Made by a program: the position numbers and the translations under genes | Notes under the pieces: generated by a model | Told to the model about the DNA's origin: nothing | Seen by the model: only the letters and a program-made list of their open reading frames with translations | Databases searched by the model: none | Part shown: positions 33,939 to 42,255 of the stretch, piece after piece | Position numbering within the stretch: position 1 is the first letter of the stretch | Layout: every line of letters starts with the position of its first letter | Assembly: GCA_020073365.1 (NCBI GenBank) | Contig: JAIQFL010000046.1 | Span: 1-45,003, forward strand | Length of the DNA stretch: 45,003 nt | DNA from: Terriglobia bacterium | GTDB lineage: Bacteria; Acidobacteriota; Terriglobia; Bryobacterales; Bryobacteraceae | Direction of reading: 5' to 3'

Positions 33939-36076
33939 TGTTCACTCTCCCGAATTGGTCTTGATTCCCGGCTGACAGACGACGAAAGGCGATCGTCTGT
34001 CCCACTGTGAGGTTCCATTTGCTGGTCTACCAGCTCCGCCAGGTCGATGGCGGTCATCTTGCCTTCCATGCCTGCGACTTTGATGGCGTCTTCGATATTC
34101 ACCATGCAGAACGGACAGGCCGTCACAATCACGTTGGCCCCGGCCTCCGCGGCCATCCTGACTCTCTTGACACCCATCCTCTGATCCTCTTTGGGCTCAT
34201 AGAACAAGGCGAGTCCACCGCCGCCGCAGCAGAAGGACCGGTCCCGGGAGCGGGTCATCTCCACGCGCTTCAAACCGGGGACCTGGTCCAGCACATCTCG
34301 CGGGTCGTCGTAGATCTGGTTGTGCCGCCCCAGATAGCACGGATCGTGGTAGGTATAGACGTTGTCAGTGTTTTCTACAGGTTTGAGTCGGATGTTACCG
34401 GCCTTCACTTCCCTGCCGATCACCTGGCTGATGTGCTCCACAGGCGGCACATCCTGGTAGTCGTGTTTTAGCGCGTTATAAGCGTGAGGGTCGGCGGTAA
34501 CGATCCGTGTAACTCCGGAAGCTTTGATGGCATCCACGTTGTGGTCGCGCAAGGCCATGAACAGCGTCTCTTCGCCGAACCGCCGGACCTCATGCCCGCT
34601 GTCTTTCTCCGCAGCGCCCAGGATGCCGAAATTCTCTCCGACGTGGTCGAGAATCTTCGCCGTGGCCCGCCCAATCGACTGGATCCGGTCATCGTAGGAG
34701 GTGATGCTGTCGACAAAGTACAAGGTGTTGAAAGCCGGCTTCCCGTTCAGGACCTTCACCTGGCAGGTTTGCTGGAACTCTTTGGCCTTCACCCAGTCGG
34801 CGCGTTTCTTGTCCAGTTTGCCGTAGGGGTTACCGCGGCTTTCGAGAGCTTTCAGGGGCTTCTGGAGGGACTGGGGCACCTTCCCGTCGTCCACCATGCC
34901 CCGCCGCAAATCGACGATCTTGTCGATATACTCGACCAGCAACGGGCATTCCGCCTCACAGGCGCCGCAGGTGGTGCAGGACCAGATTTCATCCTCGGAA
35001 TAAATGCCGCCGATCAACGGCTGGCTGCCGTTGGAACTGCCCAGAACCGGATAATGCTGAAAACTGTAGTCTCTCGCCTTGATGGTGATAAACCTCGGCG
35101 ACAACGGCCTGCCCACGGCGTTGGCGGGGCACTGGTCGGAGCAGCGGCCGCAGTCGGCGCAGGAATAGAAATCCAGCATGTGCTTCCACGTGAAGTCCTC
35201 GAAATTCTTTACCCCGAAGGATTTCACCTGGTCGAGCTGATTGTCGGAAACACCCCATCGCACGGGCTTCAGGATCTCCCGGTCCAACTTCGCGAAGTAA
35301 ATTGTGAATAGCGAAGTCTCCACGTGGAACTGCACTCCGAAGGGGCGGTAGCACAGTAAGAAGAAAAAAGTCACTTCGTGAGTCAGATAAGCGCCGAGGT
35401 GGAGAGTCCCCAGCGTTGCAAGGGGAATTGAGAGGAAAGCGTTCTTCAACAGCCAGGGCATTGACAGGACGGCCAAGAACTCGACTGGCTGGCCTCGTTG
35501 TGACTGGCTGGCCGCCTGACTGGCCTCGAAAACGCCGTCGGCCGCCATCAGGACTGCGATCAACGCCAGGAGGAAGATGGCATCTGCCGTTCGGTCTTTG
35601 CCGTAGCGGGCCGGCACCCTGTATCTTGCCGGTTTGATGACCCCTCTGCGAATCGAGGCTACTACCATGGAAAGAAAGACGATTGTGGCGGCGTAGTCCT
35701 TGACGATGTCGTATATGTGGCCGGCTCTTCCCGAGAAACCGGGCATCGCGAATTGGTCGGAGATGCCGAGAATCAGCAGAGAGAAGGCACGCGCCGCCAG
35801 GATGATAAATCCCGCAAAGATGAGAATATGGATGGTGCCCGCGGTCCGGTAGCGCGGATGCTTCCACTGCCCCAGCCAAAATTGCAGAACCTTCCCCAGC
35901 CGGGTCCAGGGCCGGTCGAAACGAAAATCGCGTTCGGCCCGCATGAGCGGCGTCATGCGCTTGGCCACGATATAGGCAAAACACGCAACACCCAGAAGAT
36001 GAAGGATGATGAACAGGATCCGTCCTGGAATGAACCAGTAGGTGGCTTGTGCGAGTGAATCTACCATCGTGCCCAT
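33926..36076 (-). CDS. Membrane Fe-S oxidoreductase, probable ETF:menaquinone oxidoreductase
   Basis: A 716-residue inner-membrane protein likely taking electrons from ETF to menaquinone. About six membrane helices fill residues 1-260 (NarI-like region). Two [4Fe-4S] motifs follow, CADCGRCSDQCP (about 306-317) and CTTCGACEAECP (about 367-378), then a C-terminal CCG domain: the CCG repeat with CYLGRH, SFCCGGGG and CPFC is intact, whereas the preceding repeat has EKDSGHE and TADPHAYN in place of Cys residues. The first ATG (36076) is only 2 nt from GGAGG; the ATG at 36067 may be the true start. The last 20 residues come from a palindromic repeat, producing a 13-bp overlap with etfB. Gene order supports an ETF partner role. 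Confidence 0.9.
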   Translation of the reverse strand: MGTMVDSLAQATYWFIPGRILFIILHLLGVACFAYIVAKRMTPLMRAERDFRFDRPWTRLGKVLQFWLGQWKHPRYRTAGTIHILIFAGFIILAARAFSLLILGISDQFAMPGFSGRAGHIYDIVKDYAATIVFLSMVVASIRRGVIKPARYRVPARYGKDRTADAIFLLALIAVLMAADGVFEASQAASQSQRGQPVEFLAVLSMPWLLKNAFLSIPLATLGTLHLGAYLTHEVTFFFLLCYRPFGVQFHVETSLFTIYFAKLDREILKPVRWGVSDNQLDQVKSFGVKNFEDFTWKHMLDFYSCADCGRCSDQCPANAVGRPLSPRFITIKARDYSFQHYPVLGSSNGSQPLIGGIYSEDEIWSCTTCGACEAECPLLVEYIDKIVDLRRGMVDDGKVPQSLQKPLKALESRGNPYGKLDKKRADWVKAKEFQQTCQVKVLNGKPAFNTLYFVDSITSYDDRIQSIGRATAKILDHVGENFGILGAAEKDSGHEVRRFGEETLFMALRDHNVDAIKASGVTRIVTADPHAYNALKHDYQDVPPVEHISQVIGREVKAGNIRLKPVENTDNVYTYHDPCYLGRHNQIYDDPRDVLDQVPGLKRVEMTRSRDRSFCCGGGGLALFYEPKEDQRMGVKRVRMAAEAGANVIVTACPFCMVNIEDAIKVAGMEGKMTAIDLAELVDQQMEPHSGTDDRLSSSVSRESRPIRESEQWKS
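33974..34001. repeat. Palindrome forming the C-terminus of the Fe-S oxidoreductase
   Basis: Arms GACAGACGA and TCGTCTGTC are separated by a 10-nt loop and flanked by CCCAC, as in other family members. It is read in frame as TDDRLSSSVSRES, a terminal extension after the conserved domain, and it pushes the stop codon into the etfB start. Confidence 0.65.
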
Positions 36077-36145
36077 CCCCTCCTTTCAAAAGTTTCCTTG
36101 CAGGCTGGACCGGCCAGAGCCGTTACCATGCCTGCCTCCGGACGA

Positions 36146-36442
36146 TCACATGGCCGCCATCGCGTGCTCGACAGTCAGCCGTTCGTTCATGATCAGGCGC
36201 CGGATCATGCGCAGATCGTTTAGGGCGCGGCGGCTCCTATGCACATCGCAACTCAACATCTTCAGCTTGAGTTGCGCCAGTTCGATGGCCTGCGCGCGAC
36301 GGTCGTAGCCGTCTTGCAGGGCCAGGCGGTGTTCGTGTTTGAGATCCTTCATGGCGTCCAGGATCGTATCCGCAAGGACGTTCATGAATTCGTGCGCACT
36401 TTCAATCGAATCAAACGGTTGTTCGATCCCGTGACCGTACAT
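36146..36442 (-). CDS. Small helical protein at the head of the lipid/ETF operon
   Basis: A 98-residue protein of unknown family. It is highly charged and predicted almost entirely helical (ILDAMKDLKHEHRLALQ, LAQLKLKMLSCDVHRSRRAL), without a signal peptide or membrane helix, so probably a soluble coiled-coil. A GGAGTGAGAG stretch lies just upstream of the ATG. It precedes the Fe-S oxidoreductase gene by 69 nt on the same strand, downstream of a strong promoter, and so may be the first gene of the operon. It could be a regulator or an assembly partner, but nothing in the sequence fixes this. Confidence 0.6.
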   Translation of the reverse strand: MYGHGIEQPFDSIESAHEFMNVLADTILDAMKDLKHEHRLALQDGYDRRAQAIELAQLKLKMLSCDVHRSRRALNDLRMIRRLIMNERLTVEHAMAAM

Positions 36443-36877
36443 ATGGCTCTCACTCCGAGCGCGGGCACACTTGCTACGCCCATGCTCTCCCTCAGAGACT
36501 TTCGCCTCCGCTCCTCACCACGTTGATTTAGCATTACGAATGCTCGTCCAGCTAACCGATTTACCGCTTGGTCAGCGATCCAGCCGTCCCGGACGGCTTC
36601 CGATAGCCCTCAACTCTGTTTGAATTGACGGCGAACGACGCGCTTCGAACTCCCCGCTGACGCGCACGCGCACCTTTGGGGATCTGTTGGCATTCAGACG
36701 ATCGCCGTAAGAGAACTCACGTTCTCCGAATCGCTTGATGTTTCGCGAAGCCGATCCGGCAATGTTCATCACGCGACAACCTTCTGATTGGAACCGCTAC
36801 GGCGGCCGATCACGCAGTCGGCCAGCGAGGCCCACACAAAGCAGGTCGGAATATTGGGCTCTGTACGATTCAGGATT

Positions 36878-36906
36878 ACTATATCTCAATATCTTTTTTT
36901 AAGCAA
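36878..36906 (-). promoter_or_regulatory. Sigma70-like promoter facing the lipid/ETF operon
   Basis: On the minus strand, TTGCTT (36901-36906) and TATAGT (36878-36883) are separated by exactly 17 bases of AT-rich sequence with a run of A. It is the best promoter match in the window and points at the 98-residue protein and ETF/synthase genes, with a long leader of about 430 bases to the first confident start. Confidence 0.6.
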
Positions 36907-37150
36907 ATCCCGATTTGAGCAGGGGCCGTCACAGGGCCCGGAAAATGCGTAAAAACGTACAATTTCCGCCGGCACTGTCCAGGACCGCTACAGAGACTGC
37001 GGTGTGCCTCCCAGCGAAATGTTGGATTTTCCGCCATTGCCGCCCGCCCCAAAAAAGGCGCGCTCAGGACGTCCAGGACGGCCGATTGGCGCGAGCACGC
37101 GGCGGGCCTTGGTCGCGGGCCACTCACTCATGCGGCCGCCCATGGTACCA

Positions 37151-37172
37151 GGGCAAGCTAAGGCACGCCCCA
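37151..37172. repeat. Weak REP-like palindrome upstream of hemW
   Basis: GGGCAAGC, a short loop and GCACGCCCCACC resemble the variant inside etfA, with two mismatches in the arms. It is the last copy before the repeats disappear from the rest of the window. Confidence 0.4.
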
Positions 37173-37225
37173 CCATGTGATTGCGCTTCACACCAGTGTC
37201 TCGCACGCCCACCGGTGCGCCCGAT

Positions 37226-37231
37226 TACAAT
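37226..37231 (+). promoter_or_regulatory. -10-like hexamer TACAAT before the hemW GTG start
   Basis: TACAAT is followed by 7 nt and the GTG of hemW, matching the arrangement at two other genes in the window. A leaderless transcript is inferred; no good -35 is visible. Confidence 0.4.
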
Positions 37232-37238
37232 CAAGAGA

Positions 37239-38318
37239 GTGCCAGGAGTCTATCTCTCATATCCCTTCTGCGCGCAGAAGTGCACCTACTGCAATTTTGC
37301 GTCGGACGTCTTTCCGCGCGATGTCGAGACGCGCTATCTCGACGCGCTCGCCCGAGAGGTGCGCGCGCACCGCTGGGAATGGCAGCCGGAGACCGTTTAC
37401 CTGGGCGGCGGTACGCCCGGCAACATCGACCCGGACGCGTTGGCTTCGCTGCTGGAACTGCTTCCCGGCCGCCCCTGGACGGAAGCCACCATCGAAGTTG
37501 CGCCCGGGACCATCACTGCCGAAAAGGCCCGCGCGTGGGTGCGGTCGGGCATCCATCGCGTGAGCCTGGGCGTGCAGTCCTTTGTCGAAACCGAAATCCG
37601 GCGCACCGGCCGCAAGCATACCGCCCACACCGTGGATCGCGAAGTCCACGTGCTGCGAGACGCCGGCATTGGCAATTTCAACATCGATCTAATTGCGGGA
37701 CTTTCCGGCCAGACGGAGGCGAGTTTCAGCCAATCGCTCGACTGGATCGAGCGGATCGCCCCCGCGCACGTGTCGGTCTACATGCTGGAAGTGGATGAGG
37801 ACAGCCGGCTGGGCAAAGAACTGCTGCTCGGCGGCGTCCGCTACGGCGCGGCGGACATTCCTGGCGACGACCGGATTGCGGCGTTCTACGAGATGGCCGT
37901 CGAACGTCTGGCGGATCTGGGCATCCGCCGCTACGAGATCTCCAATTTCGCGAGGCCCGGGTGGGAGTCGCGGCATAACCTCAAATATTGGAAGCTGGAG
38001 CCATACGTGGGCTTCGGCGCCGATGCTCACTCGTTTGACGGACGCGCGCGGAGGCAGAACCCCGAGACGGTGGCGGAGTATTTGAACGACAGTGCCGGAC
38101 AGGTGGAGGATCTGCCCCACGCGGAAGAGCGGTTTTATATCGGGCTGCGGCTCATGGAGGGCATTCGGCCCGCGCCCGAGGAATGGCGCCGCTTCGAGCA
38201 GCCCATTCGCCGTTTCGTGGAAGCCGGCTTGCTGGAGACGGAGGATGGCGTCCTCCGGCTCACCGGCCGCGGGGTGCTCTTCTCGAACGAGGTTTTCCAG
38301 GAGTTTCTCACGGAATGA
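37239..38318 (+). CDS. hemW: HemW-like radical SAM protein (coproporphyrinogen dehydrogenase-like)
   Basis: A 359-residue cytoplasmic radical SAM protein of the HemW (HemN-like) group, which binds heme and is thought to act as a heme chaperone rather than as a coproporphyrinogen oxidase. The cluster motif is CAQKCTYC near the N-terminus (CxxxCxxC), followed by [10 protein letters not shown] for [22 protein letters not shown] and [10 protein letters not shown], then a HemN C-terminal domain. The GTG at 37239 gives the conserved N-terminus ([12 protein letters not shown]); the long frame upstream is non-coding. Its TGA overlaps the threonine aldolase ATG by 4 bp. Confidence 0.93.
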   Translation: MPGVYLSYPFCAQKCTYCNFASDVFPRDVETRYLDALAREVRAHRWEWQPETVYLGGGTPGNIDPDALASLLELLPGRPWTEATIEVAPGTITAEKARAWVRSGIHRVSLGVQSFVETEIRRTGRKHTAHTVDREVHVLRDAGIGNFNIDLIAGLSGQTEASFSQSLDWIERIAPAHVSVYMLEVDEDSRLGKELLLGGVRYGAADIPGDDRIAAFYEMAVERLADLGIRRYEISNFARPGWESRHNLKYWKLEPYVGFGADAHSFDGRARRQNPETVAEYLNDSAGQVEDLPHAEERFYIGLRLMEGIRPAPEEWRRFEQPIRRFVEAGLLETEDGVLRLTGRGVLFSNEVFQEFLTE

Positions 38319-39343
38319 TCGACCTGCGCAGCGACACCGTTACCAAGCCCACCCCCGCTATGCGGCGCGCCATGATGGAGGCCGAAGTCGGAGACGACGT
38401 CTACGGCGAAGATCCCACGGTGAACCGCCTGGAGCGGCGCGCCGCCGAAATCGCCGGCAAAGAGGCGGCCCTCTTCGTGCCCACCGGCACCATGGGGAAT
38501 ACGATCGCGGTGAAACTGCTCACCGAACATGGCCAGGAAGTGATCTGCGATTCGCGGGCGCACATGCTGGACTACGAGCTATCCATGGTCGCGTGGTTTT
38601 CCGGCTGCGTGATCCGCGCCATCCAGACCGAGGACGGTATTCTCTCCTGGGAACAGGTGCGGCGACAGATCCGGCCGCTGAGCCCGTATTCGGCGCCCAC
38701 CGGCCTTGTTGCCATCGAAAACACCCACAACATGGCGGGTGGCACGCTCTATGCGATGAGCGCGATTCACGAAATCTGCACAGGCGCGCGTGAGCGCGGC
38801 CTCAAAGTCCACATGGATGGCGCGCGCATATTCAACGCGGCGGCGGCCATGGGGATTCCCGTGTGCGAAATTGCCGCGCCGGCCGAAACCCTGATGTTCT
38901 GTCTCTCGAAGGGACTGGGCGCGCCCGCGGGCTCCCTGCTGGCCGGTCCCACCAACCTCATCGCCAAGGGACGGCTCTACCGCAAACGTCTGGGCGGCGG
39001 CATGCGCCAGGTGGGCGTGCTGGCGGCCGCTGGTCTGGTCGCGCTCGAAGAGACGCCCCCGCGGCTTTCTGACGATCACTCCAACGCCAAATTTCTGGGA
39101 GAGGGATTGGCGCGCATTCCGGGCATCGCCATCGATCCGCAAAAGGTGGTCACCAACATCGTGGTCTTCGATGTGGGCGGAACCGGCCTGGCTCCCGCGG
39201 AGATCTGCGCGCGTCTGAAGCAGCGCGGCGTGCTGATCAACTACATCAATGAGCGCCAGATGCGCGCGGTCACCCATTACGATGTCGACCGCGAAGCCTG
39301 CAGGCGAGCGCTGGAGGCGCTGGCGGACGTGGTGGCATCATGA
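38315..39343 (+). CDS. ltaE: Low-specificity threonine aldolase
   Basis: PLP enzyme cleaving L-threonine or L-allo-threonine to glycine and acetaldehyde. The 342-residue protein is full length, beginning with the conserved [28 protein letters not shown] and [11 protein letters not shown] (Asp binding the PLP nitrogen) precede the PLP Lys in [13 protein letters not shown], and [15 protein letters not shown] follows. It starts inside the hemW stop (ATGA), so translation is coupled. The functional link to HemW may lie in glycine supply, but this is only a guess from gene order. Confidence 0.94.
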   Translation: MIDLRSDTVTKPTPAMRRAMMEAEVGDDVYGEDPTVNRLERRAAEIAGKEAALFVPTGTMGNTIAVKLLTEHGQEVICDSRAHMLDYELSMVAWFSGCVIRAIQTEDGILSWEQVRRQIRPLSPYSAPTGLVAIENTHNMAGGTLYAMSAIHEICTGARERGLKVHMDGARIFNAAAAMGIPVCEIAAPAETLMFCLSKGLGAPAGSLLAGPTNLIAKGRLYRKRLGGGMRQVGVLAAAGLVALEETPPRLSDDHSNAKFLGEGLARIPGIAIDPQKVVTNIVVFDVGGTGLAPAEICARLKQRGVLINYINERQMRAVTHYDVDREACRRALEALADVVAS

Positions 39344-39425
39344 ACCGCGGAAATCAACCAAGGACAAAAAACGTCACAATGGATTGCACTACTCAGAACT
39401 TCTCCTGTCAGGACTGGACGTGTAC

Positions 39426-42242
39426 ATGTTGAGATTGATCCTGCTGCTTGCGAGCGGCTCGCTCGCCGTCGCGCAGCAATATACGATATCCACGGTTGCG
39501 GGAGGCGCCCCTCCAGCCACACCCGTGCCGGCCACGACGATTTCGATCGGCCAGCCGAAGCGCGTCGCCGTGGACGCCGCCGGCAACGTTTATTTCAGCA
39601 GCGCCAACGCCGTTTTCAAGCTCAGTGGCAGCGGCGTGATGACGCTAGTGGCCGGGAACTCGCGAGCTGGCTTTGGGGGTGATAACGGTCCCGCCGTGAA
39701 TGCCCAATTGAACGCACCGCAAGGACTCGCCGTCGATTCCGCGGGCAACCTCTACATCGCGGATTCCGGCAACCACCGCATCCGGGTGGTCTCTTCCGCG
39801 GGCATCATCTCCACCTTCGCCGGCAACGGCAATACCCCACTGGGCGGCGGCCCGGGTCAGTACAATGACGGCGGCCCGGCCACCAATGCGGTGATGCATC
39901 TGCCCTCCGGCGTAGCCGTCGACAAATCAGGCAACGTTTACATCGCCGACACCGGCGACAACAGCGTCCGCAAGGTCACCACCGATGGCATCATCAATAC
40001 CATTGTGGGCGACAGCTATCCCGGCTTTCTCGGCGACGGAGGCAATGCCCAGAACGCGGAACTGCACACACCCTCGGACGTGGCCCTCGACTCCTCCGGC
40101 AACCTCTACATTGCGGACACGGCCAACGCCGTCATCCGCCAGGTCACCCCAGCCGGAGTGATCACCACCATCGTGGGTACCAACGCGATCGGTTTCGCCG
40201 GCGACGGAGGTCCCGCTCTGAAAGCTGCGCTGCTCGCACCCGTGGCTCTCGCCGTGGATAGCTCAACCAACTTGTACATCGTAGAGAACGGCGACAGCCG
40301 CATCCGGAAAGTAGACACCAAGGCCAACATCAACACCATCGTGGGAACCGGCACTGCCGGATTCAGCGGCGATGGCAGCGACGCCACGAAAGCGCAGATG
40401 AACTTTCCCACGGGCATCGCGGTGGATTCGTCGGGCAACCTCTACATCGCCGATTTCCTGAACCTGCGGATCCGTAAAGTCTCTTCGTCGGGTAGTATCA
40501 GTTCCGTGGCGGGCAACGGCGTGCTCAGCTACTCGGGCGATGGCGGTCCGGCCCTGAATGCGCAGATGAACGCGCCGCAGGGAGTCGCTGCGGATGCCGC
40601 TGGGAATATCTATGTCGCGGACACCGGCAACAACGTGGTACGAAGGGTTTCTAAGGCCGGCGCCATTGCCGCCTTTGCCGGAAACGGCACGGCCGGCAGT
40701 AACGGCGATGGCAGCGCCGCCACCGGCGCGCAGCTCAGCGCGCCCATGGGGCTGGCCGTCGACGCGTCGGGCAATCTCTACATCGCAGACAGCCAGAACG
40801 CCAAGGTCCGGAAGGTCTCGACCAGCGGCGCGATCAGCACGGTCGCGGGGAACGGGACTCCGGGTTACGGCGGCGATGGCGCCGCGGCCACCGGCGCGCA
40901 ACTCAACACACCCATCGGCATTGCGGTGGATGCCGCGGGCAACCTGTTCATCGCCGATTTCAGCAACAACCGCATCCGTAAGGTCTCCACCAGCGGGACC
41001 ATCACCACGGTTGCCGGAAACGGGAATTCGGGCTACTCCGGCGACGGAGGCCAGGCCACCAATGCGCAGCTCAATACGCCCACAGCCGTGGCGTTAGACG
41101 GCGCGGGAAACCTGTACATCGGCGACACCGGTAACAACGTGGTCCGGCTGGTGACTCCCAGCGGCACTATTACGACCATCGCCGGCAACGGGTCGGCGGG
41201 CTACTCGGGCGACGGCGGGCCGGCCACCCAAGCCCAACTCGTCAACCCGCGGGCTATCGCGGTCGATTCCGCCGGCAACGTGTACATCGCGGATGGCAGC
41301 ACCCTGGTACGCCAGATCGTCTATCCCAGCGGCCTCATCACTACGGTTGCCGGCAATGGCACCCGAGGCTACTCGGGAGACGGCGGCCTGGCAGTGAGCG
41401 CGCAGCTCAACGGGCCCTCGGCCCTGGGCCTGGATTCCGCGGGCAATCTATACATCGCGGATGCGGGTAACAGTGCGGTGCGCATGCTGCGGTTCGCCGG
41501 TTCCACCATCTCCATTGGCAGCGTGGTGAACGGAGCCAGCAATACCGCGGGAGCCATCGCGCCCGGCGAGGTGGTGGTGATCTACGGTTCCGGCCTGGGA
41601 CCGGCCACCCTGGCGCAGTTCCAACTCACGAGCAGCGGTTTCGTGCCCACCACCGTGGCCGGCACCAGCGTGGTGATCAACGGCGCGCTGGCCCCCGTAC
41701 TCTACAGTTCGGCTACCCAGGTGGCCGCCGTGGTTCCCTTTGAACTCACCGGCGGGAAGGCGCAGGTGGTGGTGACGTACCAGGGCCAGGCCGCTGCGGC
41801 GGTATCGGTGAACGTGTCGCCCACGTCACCCGCGGTCTTCACGGCCAACGCTTCCGGCAGTGGACCGGCTGTGGCGATCAATAATCAAAAAGGGGGCGCT
41901 TCTGTGAACGACGCGGGCCATCCCGCGAATGGCGGAGATGTGGTCACGCTCTATGTGACCGGCGCCGGCCAGACGAATCCCGCCTCCGTGAACGGCAAAC
42001 CAGGTGGTGACGGTTCCGCGGGGAATCCCTTCCTGCTGCCACTCCTGACCGTCACGGCGACCGTCGGCGGCAAGACCGCCACGGTGCAGTTCGCAGGCGG
42101 CGCGCCCGGCGTGGTCGCGGGGGTCACGCAGGTGAACGTGGTGGTCCCGGCCGGACTGGCCGCGGGCGCGGTCCCGGTGGTAGTGCAAGTGGGGACCACC
42201 TCCACGCAGTCCGGCGTCACCATCGCCGTTTCCGGCAATTGA
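39426..42242 (+). CDS. Secreted NHL-repeat protein with Solibacter-type C-terminal domain
   Basis: A 938-residue exported protein. A signal peptide (MLRLILLLASGSLAVAQ) begins at the ATG at 39426; the upstream in-frame sequence overlaps the aldolase and is not used. Twelve NHL units (GNLYIADxGNxxIRKV with GDGGPAxxAQLN turns) follow, enough for two six-bladed propellers, then a beta-rich C-terminal domain of about 235 residues (SVVNGASNTAGAIAPGEVV, IYGSGLGP, ALAPVLYSSATQVAAVVPF) of the type named after Solibacter. It is probably extracellular or periplasmic and binds a partner or polysaccharide; no catalytic site is recognised. It has twice the propeller content of the NHL protein at 14582-15667. 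Confidence 0.92.
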   Translation: MLRLILLLASGSLAVAQQYTISTVAGGAPPATPVPATTISIGQPKRVAVDAAGNVYFSSANAVFKLSGSGVMTLVAGNSRAGFGGDNGPAVNAQLNAPQGLAVDSAGNLYIADSGNHRIRVVSSAGIISTFAGNGNTPLGGGPGQYNDGGPATNAVMHLPSGVAVDKSGNVYIADTGDNSVRKVTTDGIINTIVGDSYPGFLGDGGNAQNAELHTPSDVALDSSGNLYIADTANAVIRQVTPAGVITTIVGTNAIGFAGDGGPALKAALLAPVALAVDSSTNLYIVENGDSRIRKVDTKANINTIVGTGTAGFSGDGSDATKAQMNFPTGIAVDSSGNLYIADFLNLRIRKVSSSGSISSVAGNGVLSYSGDGGPALNAQMNAPQGVAADAAGNIYVADTGNNVVRRVSKAGAIAAFAGNGTAGSNGDGSAATGAQLSAPMGLAVDASGNLYIADSQNAKVRKVSTSGAISTVAGNGTPGYGGDGAAATGAQLNTPIGIAVDAAGNLFIADFSNNRIRKVSTSGTITTVAGNGNSGYSGDGGQATNAQLNTPTAVALDGAGNLYIGDTGNNVVRLVTPSGTITTIAGNGSAGYSGDGGPATQAQLVNPRAIAVDSAGNVYIADGSTLVRQIVYPSGLITTVAGNGTRGYSGDGGLAVSAQLNGPSALGLDSAGNLYIADAGNSAVRMLRFAGSTISIGSVVNGASNTAGAIAPGEVVVIYGSGLGPATLAQFQLTSSGFVPTTVAGTSVVINGALAPVLYSSATQVAAVVPFELTGGKAQVVVTYQGQAAAAVSVNVSPTSPAVFTANASGSGPAVAINNQKGGASVNDAGHPANGGDVVTLYVTGAGQTNPASVNGKPGGDGSAGNPFLLPLLTVTATVGGKTATVQFAGGAPGVVAGVTQVNVVVPAGLAAGAVPVVVQVGTTSTQSGVTIAVSGN

Positions 42243-42255
42243 TCGTGGAGGCCAC

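Larger units (their letters stand above)
36443..37238. other. 796-base intergenic region between divergent operons
   Basis: It separates the minus-strand lipid/ETF operon from the plus-strand hemW gene. It holds an AT-rich promoter (36878-36906, minus strand), a weak palindrome (37151-37172) and a -10 hexamer for hemW (37226-37231). A 66-codon minus-strand frame (36572-36772, ATG ATG start) follows the promoter but has a poor ribosome site and no recognisable family, so I leave it as a possible small gene only. I see nothing else. Confidence 0.6.

Noticed and set aside
36572..36772. 66-codon minus-strand frame after the strong promoter
   Set aside because: The ribosome site is poor, no family is recognised, and the frame is short. 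It remains possible and is mentioned under the intergenic entry.
36915..37238. Upstream in-frame extension of hemW by 108 codons
   Set aside because: The extension has no conservation features and contains a repeat; the GTG at 37239 gives the family N-terminus.
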